A DNA stretch of 64,000 bases from JADJLQ01 sp031417835 (GTDB taxonomy: Bacteria > Bacteroidota > Bacteroidia > Chitinophagales > Saprospiraceae), in contig JANOWJ010000166.1 in the NCBI GenBank assembly GCA_031417835.1, positions 1 through 64,000 on the forward strand, written 5' to 3'. Below are positions 18,402-27,312 of this stretch, piece by piece. A model generated the notes under the pieces. That model was not told where the DNA came from. It saw nothing but the letters and a program-made list of their open reading frames with translations, and ran no database searches. Numbering within the stretch: the first letter of the stretch is position 1; the number at the start of each line of letters is the position of its first letter. Made by a program: the position numbers and the translations under genes.

Positions 18402-19262
18402 TTAATTCAGGTCCTGTAAAAATTTCAAATTATGTTGATAACTTTTTACGACATCACCATCCTTAGGCATTGCCCACTCGATCTGCATCCAACCATCACC
18501 TTTATAATCCATATGAGCTAAAGTATCGCAGATCTTTGGCCAATCCATAGTGCCTTGACCAAGCAACACCCCATTCTCTTTCATATGCAATTCACAAATG
18601 CTGTCCCGACCCAACCATTTTAATTCTTTGATCACATCATTGCCCGCGTCGGCAGCATTGCGAAAATCATAGAATACTTTGACCGCCGGGGAGCCGACTT
18701 TTTGGATAATATCCATATGTTCCTCAGCAGTGAGGTAAGACTCGATGCCAAGGGTCACTCCCGCTTGTTCAGCTTTTGGAGCCACCAGCTTCAGTTTTCG
18801 GATGACTTCTTTTTTACCTGCTTCGTCGTTGCGGAGATCATTTTTTGAGAAAAAAGCAAGCAAAACTGTGGACACCTTAAAGACTTGGGCTACCTCAATG
18901 CTATCGGACACCCACTGATCCGTACGAGGGTCAGATTTGTACGGCACCTGATTTAATTCGCCAATAGCCAGGCTCGAGATTTTTACCTTATTTTTTTTTG
19001 CTGCTTGGAGATAAGCCTCTTGAATAGTGGGTTGACGCAAGTGCAGATTATTGGCCACGCTACCCAGATTGACTTGGATACCGGCCAAGCCGATGCGACG
19101 AGCCAATTCTAATCCACTGACATCCGCAGATTTGCCTATAGACCAATCGCAAGCTCCGATGTTAAGATTAGATTTTTTATCTGATGCAGCTAGACTGATA
19201 AGACCGGATTGGATCAGCGCAGTGATCAGTGCAGTTTGTTTGATTACTTCTCTTCGGGTCAT
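18402..19262 (-). CDS. exported sugar phosphate isomerase/epimerase-like protein
   Basis: A 286-residue TIM-barrel protein of the xylose isomerase-like family (AP_endonuc_2). The N-terminus TRREVIKQTALITALIQSG is a twin-arginine-type signal, so it acts outside the cytoplasm. The barrel shows GIESYLTAEEH, VKVFYDFRNAADAG and ICELHMKENG, which hold the usual Glu/Asp/His metal ligands. Such proteins often accompany secreted oxidoreductases in gene sets for unusual sugars. It lies 82 bases upstream of the cytochrome c-type lipoprotein and 46 bases downstream of the hydrolase, probably in one transcript. The substrate is unknown. Confidence 0.83.
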   Translation of the reverse strand: MTRREVIKQTALITALIQSGLISLAASDKKSNLNIGACDWSIGKSADVSGLELARRIGLAGIQVNLGSVANNLHLRQPTIQEAYLQAAKKNKVKISSLAIGELNQVPYKSDPRTDQWVSDSIEVAQVFKVSTVLLAFFSKNDLRNDEAGKKEVIRKLKLVAPKAEQAGVTLGIESYLTAEEHMDIIQKVGSPAVKVFYDFRNAADAGNDVIKELKWLGRDSICELHMKENGVLLGQGTMDWPKICDTLAHMDYKGDGWMQIEWAMPKDGDVVKSYQHNLKFLQDLN

Positions 19263-19308
19263 GATGCATTATCTTTTAGTTTAAGTTTACATTTTCATGG
19301 ATGGTTAT

Positions 19309-20328
19309 TTATTGTTTGGTAGCTATACCCAGTACATCTTGAAGAAAGGTAGCTATTTCGCGTTTTACCCCGACTAAATCTTTACTTTTTATGGATGACC
19401 CTATCACATGACTGCCTGCATCAGCTAAGGCCACTTGCTTTTTTTTATCTTCTGGAGTTTGAATTGTATGGAACATGTCCAACATCGCATCAACTCGCAC
19501 CACGGGATCTTGATGCGTTTTATCTTTAAAATAATACAATAATAAAGTAGGTTGATGTATTGCTTTGAAGGTGGCACTAGTCATACTTGTTTCTATAAGC
19601 TCCTGTAGCTGCACGAGAGCTTCGACTCGATATTTGGCATCCCAAAATCGGGCATAAAGCACTGTCGTGTCTTCGACAGTTTTATAAGGACTACCAATCA
19701 CCTTTTTTGCGATTTCGAAGCCCCACGGATCATTCAATAACCAAGCGTTGGGGTCATTGATCGCAATATTGGGCGATAGCAGGACTTGAGCGTGGATCGT
19801 CGGATCATGAGCCGCTAACATCAGAGATAAGGTACCACCGGTAGATGTGGATAGGATGATCACCTTTTCACCTATTTGTTTCCCGATGGCTACAGCTTCT
19901 ACTGCATCAGCCCATGCTGATGCGGCTGTAAAATTGAGTAGTGGGTCTGCAACAGCTCTACCGTGGTCAGCTAACCTAGCAAGGTACAGATTCATACCAT
20001 ACGTGGATGCCATCCATCTATGTACAGGATTGCCTTCTTCATGGGAGGCAGAAAATCCATGCAGATATACTAGGGCGTATGGAGCTTTTTGTTTTGTTGA
20101 ATCATTAACCCAAATAATTTTTGCCTCATTGCCAGGCTTGATGGGAGCATCTTTTTTTTCTTTTTGAGCGATATAGGATTCCAAAGCAGCAGCATTTTGA
20201 GGTATAGCAGGTACTTCTTTTTTAAAGACAGGTTTGGAAGGGTGTGGACCTACCATAAACAGTAGCCCAATCAGGGCCAGGATACTTATCCCAGTCACAA
20301 TAATTTTTTTCAGCATAAAAAGTGACAT
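19309..20328 (-). CDS. alpha/beta hydrolase
   Basis: A 339-residue alpha/beta-fold hydrolase with one N-terminal hydrophobic segment (IIVTGISILALIGLLFMVG), so it is exported or membrane-anchored. The oxyanion-hole LHGFSAS region lies near 89-95. The nucleophile elbow is LSTSTGG with S162, a variant of GxSxG. A C-terminal DAGSHVIG supplies the likely catalytic His. The start could be the ATG at 20328 or the one at 20316 (MLKKIIV), which would leave a tidier signal. Neighbours suggest a periplasmic esterase or lipase role; the substrate is not evident. Confidence 0.8.
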   Translation of the reverse strand: MSLFMLKKIIVTGISILALIGLLFMVGPHPSKPVFKKEVPAIPQNAAALESYIAQKEKKDAPIKPGNEAKIIWVNDSTKQKAPYALVYLHGFSASHEEGNPVHRWMASTYGMNLYLARLADHGRAVADPLLNFTAASAWADAVEAVAIGKQIGEKVIILSTSTGGTLSLMLAAHDPTIHAQVLLSPNIAINDPNAWLLNDPWGFEIAKKVIGSPYKTVEDTTVLYARFWDAKYRVEALVQLQELIETSMTSATFKAIHQPTLLLYYFKDKTHQDPVVRVDAMLDMFHTIQTPEDKKKQVALADAGSHVIGSSIKSKDLVGVKREIATFLQDVLGIATKQ

Positions 20329-20373
20329 GAAGTTATCAAAAAAAATGTTTGGACTTTCAAATTATCTGCCAAT

Positions 20374-21900
20374 CTAATTTCGAATTCGATTCAAACCGAT
20401 TTTAGCCTTTTGATGTAAACTAGTACCATAATCAGATGGGTTTTCATTGAGGCACTTCTCAAAGTAATATTTAGCCAATTTAGAATTTTGTAGGCTTTCA
20501 TAGATTTGACCTGTGTAGAGATAAGCTGCACAGATATAATGCCCAGATTTATTTTTACCCTGATTGACTACTTTCATATAATTGACAATAGCTTGATCGT
20601 ATTTATTCTGCAGATGATATATCCGGGCTATCCGGTACAGGGCTTCAGTATGATATGGTTGGCTTGGTTGCATCACCCCCTCATGGCCTAAAAGTAATTT
20701 TTCGGCGGCAAGATGATAACCTCCGTCTGATAATAATCTGGCTTTTAGGAGTATATCGTTTGGTAGCTGTTTCGATTGAGCTTCATGTTGAGCTTGTTTG
20801 TCTTCATCGACGACGGCCACACCCATGCGGTTGACTTTGAGCATGTAGTCTGTATAGCCTTGTTTATTATGACGGATGAGTTCTGACCAGGCGAGTTTTT
20901 GATAACATTCCTTTATGTAATGTTTGCCTTTAAAATTGATTACAAACTTGCTCAAAAAGATATTTGCATCCGCATCTAATCTTCTGAGCTTGGCTACTCC
21001 CAACAAAAAATCAAGAAATGGAAACGGGTAAAAAGCTGCGCCATTGGGCTTTTGGGATAGGTACTTAATCGCAAGATCATTCTCCCCATTTTTTATGGCT
21101 AAATGAGTAAAAATATAAGCAACCAAAGGGCTGGTCGTAGGATCCAAATTGCATTTGCGGATGAGGGTCCAGGCAGATGTGACATCATTTTCAAAATTGG
21201 CCATAATCAAACCATACACCACCATGGTCTCTGTGTGAAACATATATGCATTGCGATCGGCATATAACATGACTTGCTCCAATTCAAACTTGGCTTGATC
21301 CATCGTGCCTTGTAAGCCACTTAATGTCTTGACGATCCATTTTAGCTCGTCGGGTATGGCACTCATCATAGCATGGATGATGCCAAGGCTTTTAAAATTA
21401 GGTATAAATTGGGGGAATTGTTTTACGTTATCTTGTAATAGCTGGTGGGCTTTTTTGATCTTGCCAAACGATGTAAGATAATGTCCGGCTTTAACTTGTA
21501 CCAACGCCCAGTGCAGATGGATTTCGGCCATCACGTATCGCGTATATGGCGAATCCTTAGGCCCGGCACGCACTAATTTTTCCATGCGCGCCTCCACTTG
21601 TGGTGCCAACGATTTTATTAGCTTGGGGTCTTCGCTGAGATAGGCTTTAAGAAAATCGATATAATCTTCAATAAAATCTAGTGCAAGATTGTTTTGCTGA
21701 AAGGGTTTGATCTTAGCGATGGATTGTCGTGCCTCATCGAGTCTTAAATCAATCACCCGCTGATATATCGATTGGATATCACTATTAAAGGCAAAATGGC
21801 CCTGGGCAAATATCGATACTGGACCCTTAATAAAAAGTAAAATGATAAGGCAGAGTCGAGCGCCGTTGAGCTTATGCTTCCACGCTTGAAATGCTCTCAT
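20374..21900 (-). CDS. exported TPR protein
   Basis: A 508-residue protein with a signal peptide (LCLIILLFIKGPVSIFAQG) and helical repeats of TPR type. The clearest units are near the C-terminus (YRIARIYHLQNKYDQAIVNY; AAYLYTGQIYESLQNSKLAK). I know no specific family name. It starts inside the 3' end of the zinc-ribbon gene (29-base overlap), which argues for co-transcription and coupling. The role may be periplasmic scaffolding; this is inference. Confidence 0.78.
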   Translation of the reverse strand: MRAFQAWKHKLNGARLCLIILLFIKGPVSIFAQGHFAFNSDIQSIYQRVIDLRLDEARQSIAKIKPFQQNNLALDFIEDYIDFLKAYLSEDPKLIKSLAPQVEARMEKLVRAGPKDSPYTRYVMAEIHLHWALVQVKAGHYLTSFGKIKKAHQLLQDNVKQFPQFIPNFKSLGIIHAMMSAIPDELKWIVKTLSGLQGTMDQAKFELEQVMLYADRNAYMFHTETMVVYGLIMANFENDVTSAWTLIRKCNLDPTTSPLVAYIFTHLAIKNGENDLAIKYLSQKPNGAAFYPFPFLDFLLGVAKLRRLDADANIFLSKFVINFKGKHYIKECYQKLAWSELIRHNKQGYTDYMLKVNRMGVAVVDEDKQAQHEAQSKQLPNDILLKARLLSDGGYHLAAEKLLLGHEGVMQPSQPYHTEALYRIARIYHLQNKYDQAIVNYMKVVNQGKNKSGHYICAAYLYTGQIYESLQNSKLAKYYFEKCLNENPSDYGTSLHQKAKIGLNRIRN

Positions 21901-22618
21901 CGACTAGGATTCGGCCGCAATGTTCACAAACTAATACTTTTTTGTGTTGGCTAATCTCTAGTTGGGTTTGAGGAGGGATCTTATTATAACAACCTCCACA
22001 GGAGTCTCGACTCACGGTCACGACAGCTAGTGAATTACGATAATTTTTTTTGATCCTCTCGTAAGCGATCAAGAGACGCTCATCGATATCCTTTTTAGCC
22101 TTATCTGATTTTTTAGTCAATTTGACCACATCTTCCTCAGTCTTAGCTACGACCTCATCCAACTCAACCTTTTTAATATCGAGATCTTTTTTCTTTTGTT
22201 TGATCTTCTCTTTCGTTGATTTTGAAAGTTCTTCTTTCGATACAGACTGAGCTTCGGTGTCTTTTATTTTTTTATTAAACAGTTCGATCTCCAATTTCTG
22301 AAGTTCGATCTCTTTCATGAGCGCGTCGTACTCTCGATTATTTTTTACGGTATCGAGTTGTTTTTCATATTTGGCAATCAAGGTTTTAGAATCTTTGATG
22401 CCCGTTTGAAATTTGGCTACTTCTTTCTCAACGTTTTTAATGCTCTCTTCCAATTTTTTTGCCCGAGTATCCAGTCCTTCCAATTCATCTTCCAGATCAC
22501 TTACTTCTACAGGAAGCTCTCCTTTGAGCGTCTCAAATTCATTGATCTGCGAATCAATTTGTTGCAGTTCATATAATTTTTTTAATTGGATAGCTACGGG
22601 TATATCGGCTTTAATCAT
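21872..22618 (-). CDS. C4 zinc-ribbon coiled-coil protein
   Basis: A 248-residue protein. Residues about 15-190 form a long antiparallel coiled coil; the C-terminus is a zinc ribbon with CGGC at 207-210 and CEHC at 231-234. This matches the conserved CT398/zf-RING_7 family, whose exact job is unsettled; links to type III secretion or flagellar export have been reported in other phyla. Placement next to a Nif3-like gene is frequent in Bacteroidota. A -7 box TACATTTG at 22674-22681 gives it its own promoter in addition to possible read-through from nif3. Confidence 0.87.
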   Translation of the reverse strand: MIKADIPVAIQLKKLYELQQIDSQINEFETLKGELPVEVSDLEDELEGLDTRAKKLEESIKNVEKEVAKFQTGIKDSKTLIAKYEKQLDTVKNNREYDALMKEIELQKLEIELFNKKIKDTEAQSVSKEELSKSTKEKIKQKKKDLDIKKVELDEVVAKTEEDVVKLTKKSDKAKKDIDERLLIAYERIKKNYRNSLAVVTVSRDSCGGCYNKIPPQTQLEISQHKKVLVCEHCGRILVDESISSVEA

Positions 22619-22673
22619 TGGATATCAGATTTTTATGATAAAAAAGCAAAAGTGAATGTTTAAAAAAGCGTCG

Positions 22674-22681
22674 CAAATGTA
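22674..22681 (-). promoter_or_regulatory. -7 box of the zinc-ribbon gene
   Basis: TACATTTG followed by CG on the minus strand fits TAnnTTTG. It lies 55 bases before the ATG. A TTTTG lies about 23 bases further upstream, slightly farther than the usual -33 spacing. Confidence 0.6.
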
Positions 22682-22699
22682 CGACTTTTTCCGTTACGG

Positions 22700-23488
22700 T
22701 TACACAAAATATTGTACTGGATTGGTAGTCAGGCTAGTCTGCCGCACCAAGAGGCCATTTAGGTTTTTTTGTAAGTAGTGTTGTATTAGCTCGCTGGTGT
22801 ATCGCTCACTCTCATAATGACCTATATCCATTAATAATATTTTGCCATCTGCGTCAAAATATTCATGATATTTAAGATCGGAAGTGATAAATACATCTGC
22901 ACCAGCTTTTATAGCTTCTGGGATCAGAAAACTACCGGACCCACCACACAGTGCAATGGTATGAATTGGATTTTCGAGTAGAGAAGTATGTTTTATTACA
23001 CCTAGCCCCATCTTTGATTTTACTTCTTGGAGAAACTGTAGTGCTGTGACGGGTTGGGCTAGCTGACCTATAATGCCGCTGCCTATGGACATCGTTATTG
23101 AATCTTTTTTGGCTAATATCTTCTGATCTTGCAATCCGAGGATATCGGCTATTTTGCTGTTGACGCCGGTAATGATATTATCCAGATTAGTGTGCAGGGC
23201 ATAGATGGAGATATCGTGCTTTATTGCTTTGATGACGGCTCGCTCCACATAGGTAGCGCCATTTATTTTTTTTAATCCCTTGAATAAAATCGGGTGATGA
23301 GCTATTATCATATTGAGCCCTATCTCAATGGCTTCATCGATGACGGATTCGATACTATCCAACGTTACCAATACGCCAGTCACTTCTTGATCTGAGTCGC
23401 CCACGATCAATCCTACATTATCATAGCTTTCAGCATATTGGGGTGGGGCCCAGGATTCCAAAGCTTGGATGATTGCTTGGACTTTCAT
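22700..23488 (-). CDS. Nif3-like dinuclear metal centre protein
   Basis: A 262-residue member of the Nif3/YbgI (GTP cyclohydrolase I type 2-like) family. It shows MIIAHHPILFKGLK with the metal-binding His pair, YALHTNLDN, and a C-terminal GHYESE motif. The family forms toroidal hexamers with a two-metal site; its true reaction is not agreed. Many Bacteroidota homologues are about 365 residues with an inserted domain; this one is the short form. The ATG overlaps the rfaE2 stop by four bases. Confidence 0.9.
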   Translation of the reverse strand: MKVQAIIQALESWAPPQYAESYDNVGLIVGDSDQEVTGVLVTLDSIESVIDEAIEIGLNMIIAHHPILFKGLKKINGATYVERAVIKAIKHDISIYALHTNLDNIITGVNSKIADILGLQDQKILAKKDSITMSIGSGIIGQLAQPVTALQFLQEVKSKMGLGVIKHTSLLENPIHTIALCGGSGSFLIPEAIKAGADVFITSDLKYHEYFDADGKILLMDIGHYESERYTSELIQHYLQKNLNGLLVRQTSLTTNPVQYFV

Positions 23489-23973
23489 TTGCTCATTTTG
23501 ATTTTTTGCTCTATCAAGGTAGTGGAATATCCTGGTAGAAAAGGAATGGTGGTCACCACACCTTTATAAGCTAATACGAAAGAGGCACCTATAATTTGCT
23601 CGGGGAGCCAATCACCGCCCTTGACGAGCACATCTGGATGAATCGATTCGATCAATTCAAGAGGAGTAGCAGTATTAAATACAATGACAGCATCCACGCA
23701 AGTCATGGCAGCTAAAAGTCTACTGCGGCTTTTTATATTTTGGATGGGACGAGAGTCTCCCTTCAGACTCTGTACGGATTCGTCACTGTTGACCCCGATG
23801 ATCAGCCGATCTCCAAGTGCCTTGGCCTTTTCCAGATAATCGATATGACCCAGATGTAAAAGATCAAAACATCCATTGGTAAATACGATAGTGTCACCCG
23901 AGGACTTCCATTGATGTATTTGGATCTGCAGGTGATGAAGTTCAAAAATTTTGTCAAGACTTGACTTCTGCAC
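23485..23973 (-). CDS. rfaE2: D-glycero-beta-D-manno-heptose 1-phosphate adenylyltransferase
   Basis: A 162-residue nucleotidyltransferase that makes ADP-heptose for LPS inner core. The HxGH-type motif is in TNGCFDLLHLGHIDYL, and VNSDESVQSLKG and VLVKGGDW are typical of the cytidylyltransferase-like RfaE2 domain. The kinase half present in enterobacterial HldE is absent, as usual in Bacteroidota. It overlaps the flippase-like gene upstream by 20 bases and nif3 downstream by four, so the group is a tight operon. Confidence 0.93.
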   Translation of the reverse strand: MQKSSLDKIFELHHLQIQIHQWKSSGDTIVFTNGCFDLLHLGHIDYLEKAKALGDRLIIGVNSDESVQSLKGDSRPIQNIKSRSRLLAAMTCVDAVIVFNTATPLELIESIHPDVLVKGGDWLPEQIIGASFVLAYKGVVTTIPFLPGYSTTLIEQKIKMSK

Positions 23974-25015
23974 TTAATATTATATTTTTTTGGTTTCCTT
24001 TTTTGGACATGACCATCATACCTATAAGCCCAAAGATGGAGATAGTCACTACTTGTACTATGATAAAGCTGAGGTTGGCATAAGAGAAGCCATCCAACGA
24101 TGAAATCCCATAAATACCCAAGGCACTCATCGTCAAAAAATGAAAAGGGCCTATGCCTCCCGGGGTCGGTATGACTGCACTCCAACTGCCAATGATAAAT
24201 ACCACTAGACTTTGAGTCAAGGTGATTTGGGAAGTCGGTGCAAAAGCCTGGAGGCCCAGAGCGGCCATGGTATAATATAATAGCCAAATCCCCAATGAGA
24301 GGAATATGATTTCTATAGGGTGATCACTTTTGGCTGCACTCACTATACCTTCGCGAAGTCCTTGAAGTTTGTTTTTGATTTTTTCGATGATGGGATGATA
24401 GAATCGATCGGTTTGAAATAAATAATAGACGGCAAGGATTATGAAAAGGCCTATAGCTCCCAATACCATCAAATGCCAGATCGATACGCTGGCTTGGGTG
24501 CTGAGAAAGCGATAGAGGACCTTGTTTTGTACTAAAAATGCAATTCCTGAAAAAAGTGCAAGTACGATGACATCCAGGATTCGGTCGGAAATGATAGTGC
24601 CTAATACTTTTTCCAATGGTGCATTGAGTCGTTTGGCTAATGATCCTGCCCTCGCCAACTCACCCATGCGGGGCAAGGCTAGATTGGCAAAATAACCCAA
24701 ATGGACCGACCAGAATGTTTCCCACAAGCCTGCCTTGATATTCAATGGTTTAAGCATAATCACCCATCGTCTGGCTCTCATGACATTGCTCACCACAAAA
24801 GCAATCATCACTAGTAGTATCAGGATCTTGTCCAGCTGTTTGATATCCTCTATCAATTTTGTCCATAAGGAACAAGATCCTACATGATTGGGATCCTGCT
24901 CACACTGCTCCCTATACACTTCTTCTTGTCCATGGAAAACATAGTAAAACAAGGCAACTCCAAAGGATAAAAAGATTAAAAATCGGAGGTAAGAATAGAT
25001 CCGCGATTTTACCAT
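23954..25015 (-). CDS. flippase-like integral membrane protein (UPF0104 family)
   Basis: A 353-residue polytopic protein of the lysylphosphatidylglycerol synthase TM-region/UPF0104 family. About eight hydrophobic segments are visible, with the family patterns NVMRARRWVIMLKPL, LALPRMGELARAGSLAK and VIPTPGGIGPFHFL. Members are thought to move or modify lipids or glycolipids across the inner membrane. It directly follows panD (2-base gap), the usual Bacteroidota order, and precedes rfaE2, so a link to envelope lipid is plausible. The C-terminus ends in a short basic tail. Confidence 0.87.
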   Translation of the reverse strand: MVKSRIYSYLRFLIFLSFGVALFYYVFHGQEEVYREQCEQDPNHVGSCSLWTKLIEDIKQLDKILILLVMIAFVVSNVMRARRWVIMLKPLNIKAGLWETFWSVHLGYFANLALPRMGELARAGSLAKRLNAPLEKVLGTIISDRILDVIVLALFSGIAFLVQNKVLYRFLSTQASVSIWHLMVLGAIGLFIILAVYYLFQTDRFYHPIIEKIKNKLQGLREGIVSAAKSDHPIEIIFLSLGIWLLYYTMAALGLQAFAPTSQITLTQSLVVFIIGSWSAVIPTPGGIGPFHFLTMSALGIYGISSLDGFSYANLSFIIVQVVTISIFGLIGMMVMSKKGNQKNIILSAEVKS

Positions 25016-25017
25016 AA

Positions 25018-25368
25018 CTATTGACTCAACTGATTGTGTTCGTCAGGAAATATATTAATTGGGGTGAAGGTACTAGCCTCTTCTGGGGTCATTAAAGCAT
25101 AGGAAATAATAATTATAATGTCCCCCACCTCTGCCTTTCTAGCGGCAGCACCATTGAGGCAGATACTGCCCGAACCTTTCAGTCCTTTGATGGCATAAGT
25201 CTCTAATCGCTCACCATTATTTACATTTACGATTTGCAATTTTTCGCCCGGATATATTTTGGCAGCTACCATCAGGTCTTCGTCGATGGTGATACTCCCT
25301 ACGTAATTGAGGTTTGCCTCAGTCACTGTAGCCCTATGGATTTTGGATTTAAAAATATGTAAAAACAT
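25018..25368 (-). CDS. panD: aspartate 1-decarboxylase
   Basis: PanD makes beta-alanine from aspartate for pantothenate and CoA. With the ATG at 25368 the protein has 116 residues, starts MFLHIFKSKIHRATVT, and puts the self-cleavage site exactly at Gly24-Ser25 (NYVGSITID), as in E. coli; the longer frame from 25410 is therefore wrong. Cleavage gives the pyruvoyl cofactor on Ser25. The -7 box TAATTTTG at 25375-25382 ends six bases before this ATG, which also supports the start. panC lies 1.9 kb upstream on the same strand, separated by a gene on the other strand. Confidence 0.95.
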   Translation of the reverse strand: MFLHIFKSKIHRATVTEANLNYVGSITIDEDLMVAAKIYPGEKLQIVNVNNGERLETYAIKGLKGSGSICLNGAAARKAEVGDIIIIISYALMTPEEASTFTPINIFPDEHNQLSQ

Positions 25369-25374
25369 TACGGG

Positions 25375-25382
25375 CAAAATTA
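25375..25382 (-). promoter_or_regulatory. -7 box of panD
   Basis: TAATTTTG followed by CC fits TAnnTTTG and ends six bases before the panD ATG, implying a leaderless or nearly leaderless mRNA. No well-placed -33 TTG is evident. Confidence 0.55.
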
Positions 25383-25698
25383 CGCATTGTCCAGGTATTA
25401 CATACCACAACGTAGCCAGGTTTCAAAAATCTACAGGCATTTATTTGTCCGCCATATTTCGACCATACCTTGCATAAAACCAGGCAAGAGTCTGATCATA
25501 AAGCAATTAGTTAATGATCCCTGCCAGTTGTACTCCAAAATTCTGCACAGTTGGTGTCCTATACAAGATGTGTGCTCAAAAAAGCTCATAATTTATTAAC
25601 ACTAGATTGTCCTCTTATGAGCCGACATTTAGGCCAGCTTCGACACACCTTAAAATTGGACGCTTTATTTTTAAATGTTATATCTCCTATTCATCCGA
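25383..25698. other. intergenic region, no gene
   Basis: This is the first part of the roughly 500-base divergent region between panD and the ScyD-like gene. Short plus-strand frames here have no promoter box or recognisable product. The regulatory signals of the ScyD-like gene begin at 25699. Confidence 0.45.
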
Positions 25699-25732
25699 CC
25701 ATTTAATCAATACCTATTACCATTTAATCAAT
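25699..25732. promoter_or_regulatory. paired 13-bp direct repeats, activator-site candidate
   Basis: CCATTTAATCAAT occurs twice, at 25699-25711 and 25720-25732, with a 21-base period (two helix turns, same DNA face). The pair ends 15 bases before the -33 TTG of the promoter at 25748-25776, the normal place for an activator. Confidence 0.55.
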
Positions 25733-25747
25733 TTGAAGTATTTATGC

Positions 25748-25776
25748 TTGTTTTTAAATTTAGATCAATATTTTTG
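25748..25776 (+). promoter_or_regulatory. promoter of the ScyD-like gene
   Basis: TTG (25748-25750), an 18-base spacer, then TATTTTTG (25769-25776) is a good Bacteroidota promoter. Transcription would begin around 25782. That leaves two possible starts, ATG 25795 and ATG 25873. Confidence 0.65.
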
Positions 25777-25872
25777 TAGAACGAATTAGAATTTATGCAC
25801 GAAATAGATCCTGATGGCAAGACTAGTTGGATAAAGTGCACATTGGATTTAAACTTCTTAAAATCTTTTTAT

Positions 25873-27195
25873 ATGAAAAGTAAAATTACAATTCTTGTTT
25901 TAGTTTTCCTCCAGCTGCAAGCCATGGCTCAGCTTGGTCTTCTTACAGATTCATTAAACGGTCCTATTGGGGTCACCGTAGATCAGTGGGGTAGTGTATG
26001 GTTGGCTGAGGTAGGCTCAGGCAATAATGACGGCGTCATTTCTTATGTAGCTAAGTCAGGTAAAAAATATCCCGTCATTACAAATTTACCCTCTAAAGTG
26101 AATCCAATAGCCGATGATGTTGTAGGCCCTTGGAAAGCTATTCCAATGACTTATGGCAAAATCGCCGTCTTATTAGGCGGTAATTACACGCTAGGGACCA
26201 ATTTTGGCAAACTTGCTTTTTTTGATCTGGCAGGTTACAAGCCTGGAGTAGATCCGGTGAAATCGTTGAAGGACACTACTCATACCTTTGATATCAGCAC
26301 CTTTGCCTTTAGCACCTCTGTGAATATGGACTCGGATCCATTTTCTGCAGTACAGGATGAAGACGGTCATTGGTATATCACCGATGCTGGTGCCAATACG
26401 ATCATCAAAGTCAGTAAAAATGGCAAAGAAAAGTCTGTTTTTGCGCGTTTCAGTGGCTTCCCAAATCCCACTCCGGTCGGCCCGCCGTTTATAGATGCAG
26501 TACCCACAGGTATTGTGGCACTACCTAAGTATGGTGGATTTTTGGTTACTACTTTGACGGGATTCCCATTCTTAGAAGGCAGAGCAGCAGTGTATTTTGT
26601 AGATCGTAATGGTAATATTTCTCCATATACGACGGGCTTGACGCTACTTACGGATATTGCTATCGATCGCCATGGCACTGTATTTGTCAATCAATTTGGA
26701 AAATTCGGACCGAGGGGATTCATATTCGGATCAGGACAAGTCATCCGATTGCGTAAAGGTCATATCATAGATACTATAGCCAAAGGACATGGTCCTGGAG
26801 CCGGTCTCGCCATCTTTGACGGCCGAAAAGTGTATGCCACTAGCTTATTTACAAATCGATTATTAATAGGTACAGTGCCTCCTGAAAAAGCAGTAGTGGC
26901 TGCATCAGCTGCACTAGAAAGCCGAGAAAGTCCAGCAAATTCAAATGTATCGTTTAAAATATTTCCAAATCCGGCCAGTGACTTTCTCCAAGTAGATTGG
27001 AAACTAAAGGATCCATCCATGACCGCCGAAGTTTCAATTTTTGATGTGAAGGGCCAAAAAATTTGGAACCAAAATAATTTGTCCGGCGCGGGATTAAACA
27101 AGATAGATATTAAAAGATTCCTTCCAGGAGCTTATATCCTGTCACTACAGTCTAAAGAGGGTATAACCACTCAAAAGTTTAGTGTTTTAAGATAA
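25873..27195 (+). CDS. ScyD/ScyE-like secreted protein with T9SS sorting domain
   Basis: A 440-residue secreted protein. I chose the ATG at 25873 because it gives a clean signal peptide (TILVLVFLQLQAMAQ); the frame is open back to an ATG at 25795, which would add 26 residues before it. The body resembles ScyD/ScyE-family propellers (GPIGVTVDQWGSVWLAEVGS; HWYITDAGANTIIKVSKNG). The last 80 residues are a type A T9SS sorting domain (FPNPASDFLQV ... ISLQSKEG-like end), so it is exported through T9SS to the surface or medium. The ligand or activity is unknown. It lies in opposite orientation inside what is usually a panC-panD gene pair. Confidence 0.8.
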   Translation: MKSKITILVLVFLQLQAMAQLGLLTDSLNGPIGVTVDQWGSVWLAEVGSGNNDGVISYVAKSGKKYPVITNLPSKVNPIADDVVGPWKAIPMTYGKIAVLLGGNYTLGTNFGKLAFFDLAGYKPGVDPVKSLKDTTHTFDISTFAFSTSVNMDSDPFSAVQDEDGHWYITDAGANTIIKVSKNGKEKSVFARFSGFPNPTPVGPPFIDAVPTGIVALPKYGGFLVTTLTGFPFLEGRAAVYFVDRNGNISPYTTGLTLLTDIAIDRHGTVFVNQFGKFGPRGFIFGSGQVIRLRKGHIIDTIAKGHGPGAGLAIFDGRKVYATSLFTNRLLIGTVPPEKAVVAASAALESRESPANSNVSFKIFPNPASDFLQVDWKLKDPSMTAEVSIFDVKGQKIWNQNNLSGAGLNKIDIKRFLPGAYILSLQSKEGITTQKFSVLR

Positions 27196-27218
27196 ACCCC
27201 GATACTTCATTTATTTAG

Positions 27219-27255
27219 AAGGGCGTGATCATACAAATGGTTATGCCCTTTTTTT
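27219..27255 (+). terminator. rho-independent terminator
   Basis: AAGGGCGTGATC pairs with GGTTATGCCCTT (12 bp including G-U pairs) around a short loop, followed by a run of T. It lies 24 bases after the ScyD-like stop. Confidence 0.78.
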
Positions 27256-27312
27256 ATTAATGGTCTCTAATAAAAATAGTTTTGCACAGGTTTTTATTAG
27301 TATAGAATTGTT

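Noticed and set aside
23802..24287. 161-codon minus-strand frame overlapping rfaE2 and the flippase-like gene
   Set aside because: Alternative frame of two clear genes; no domain and implausible composition.
25387..25789. short plus-strand frames upstream of the ScyD-like gene
   Set aside because: No domain and no start signal; the region is better explained as regulatory.
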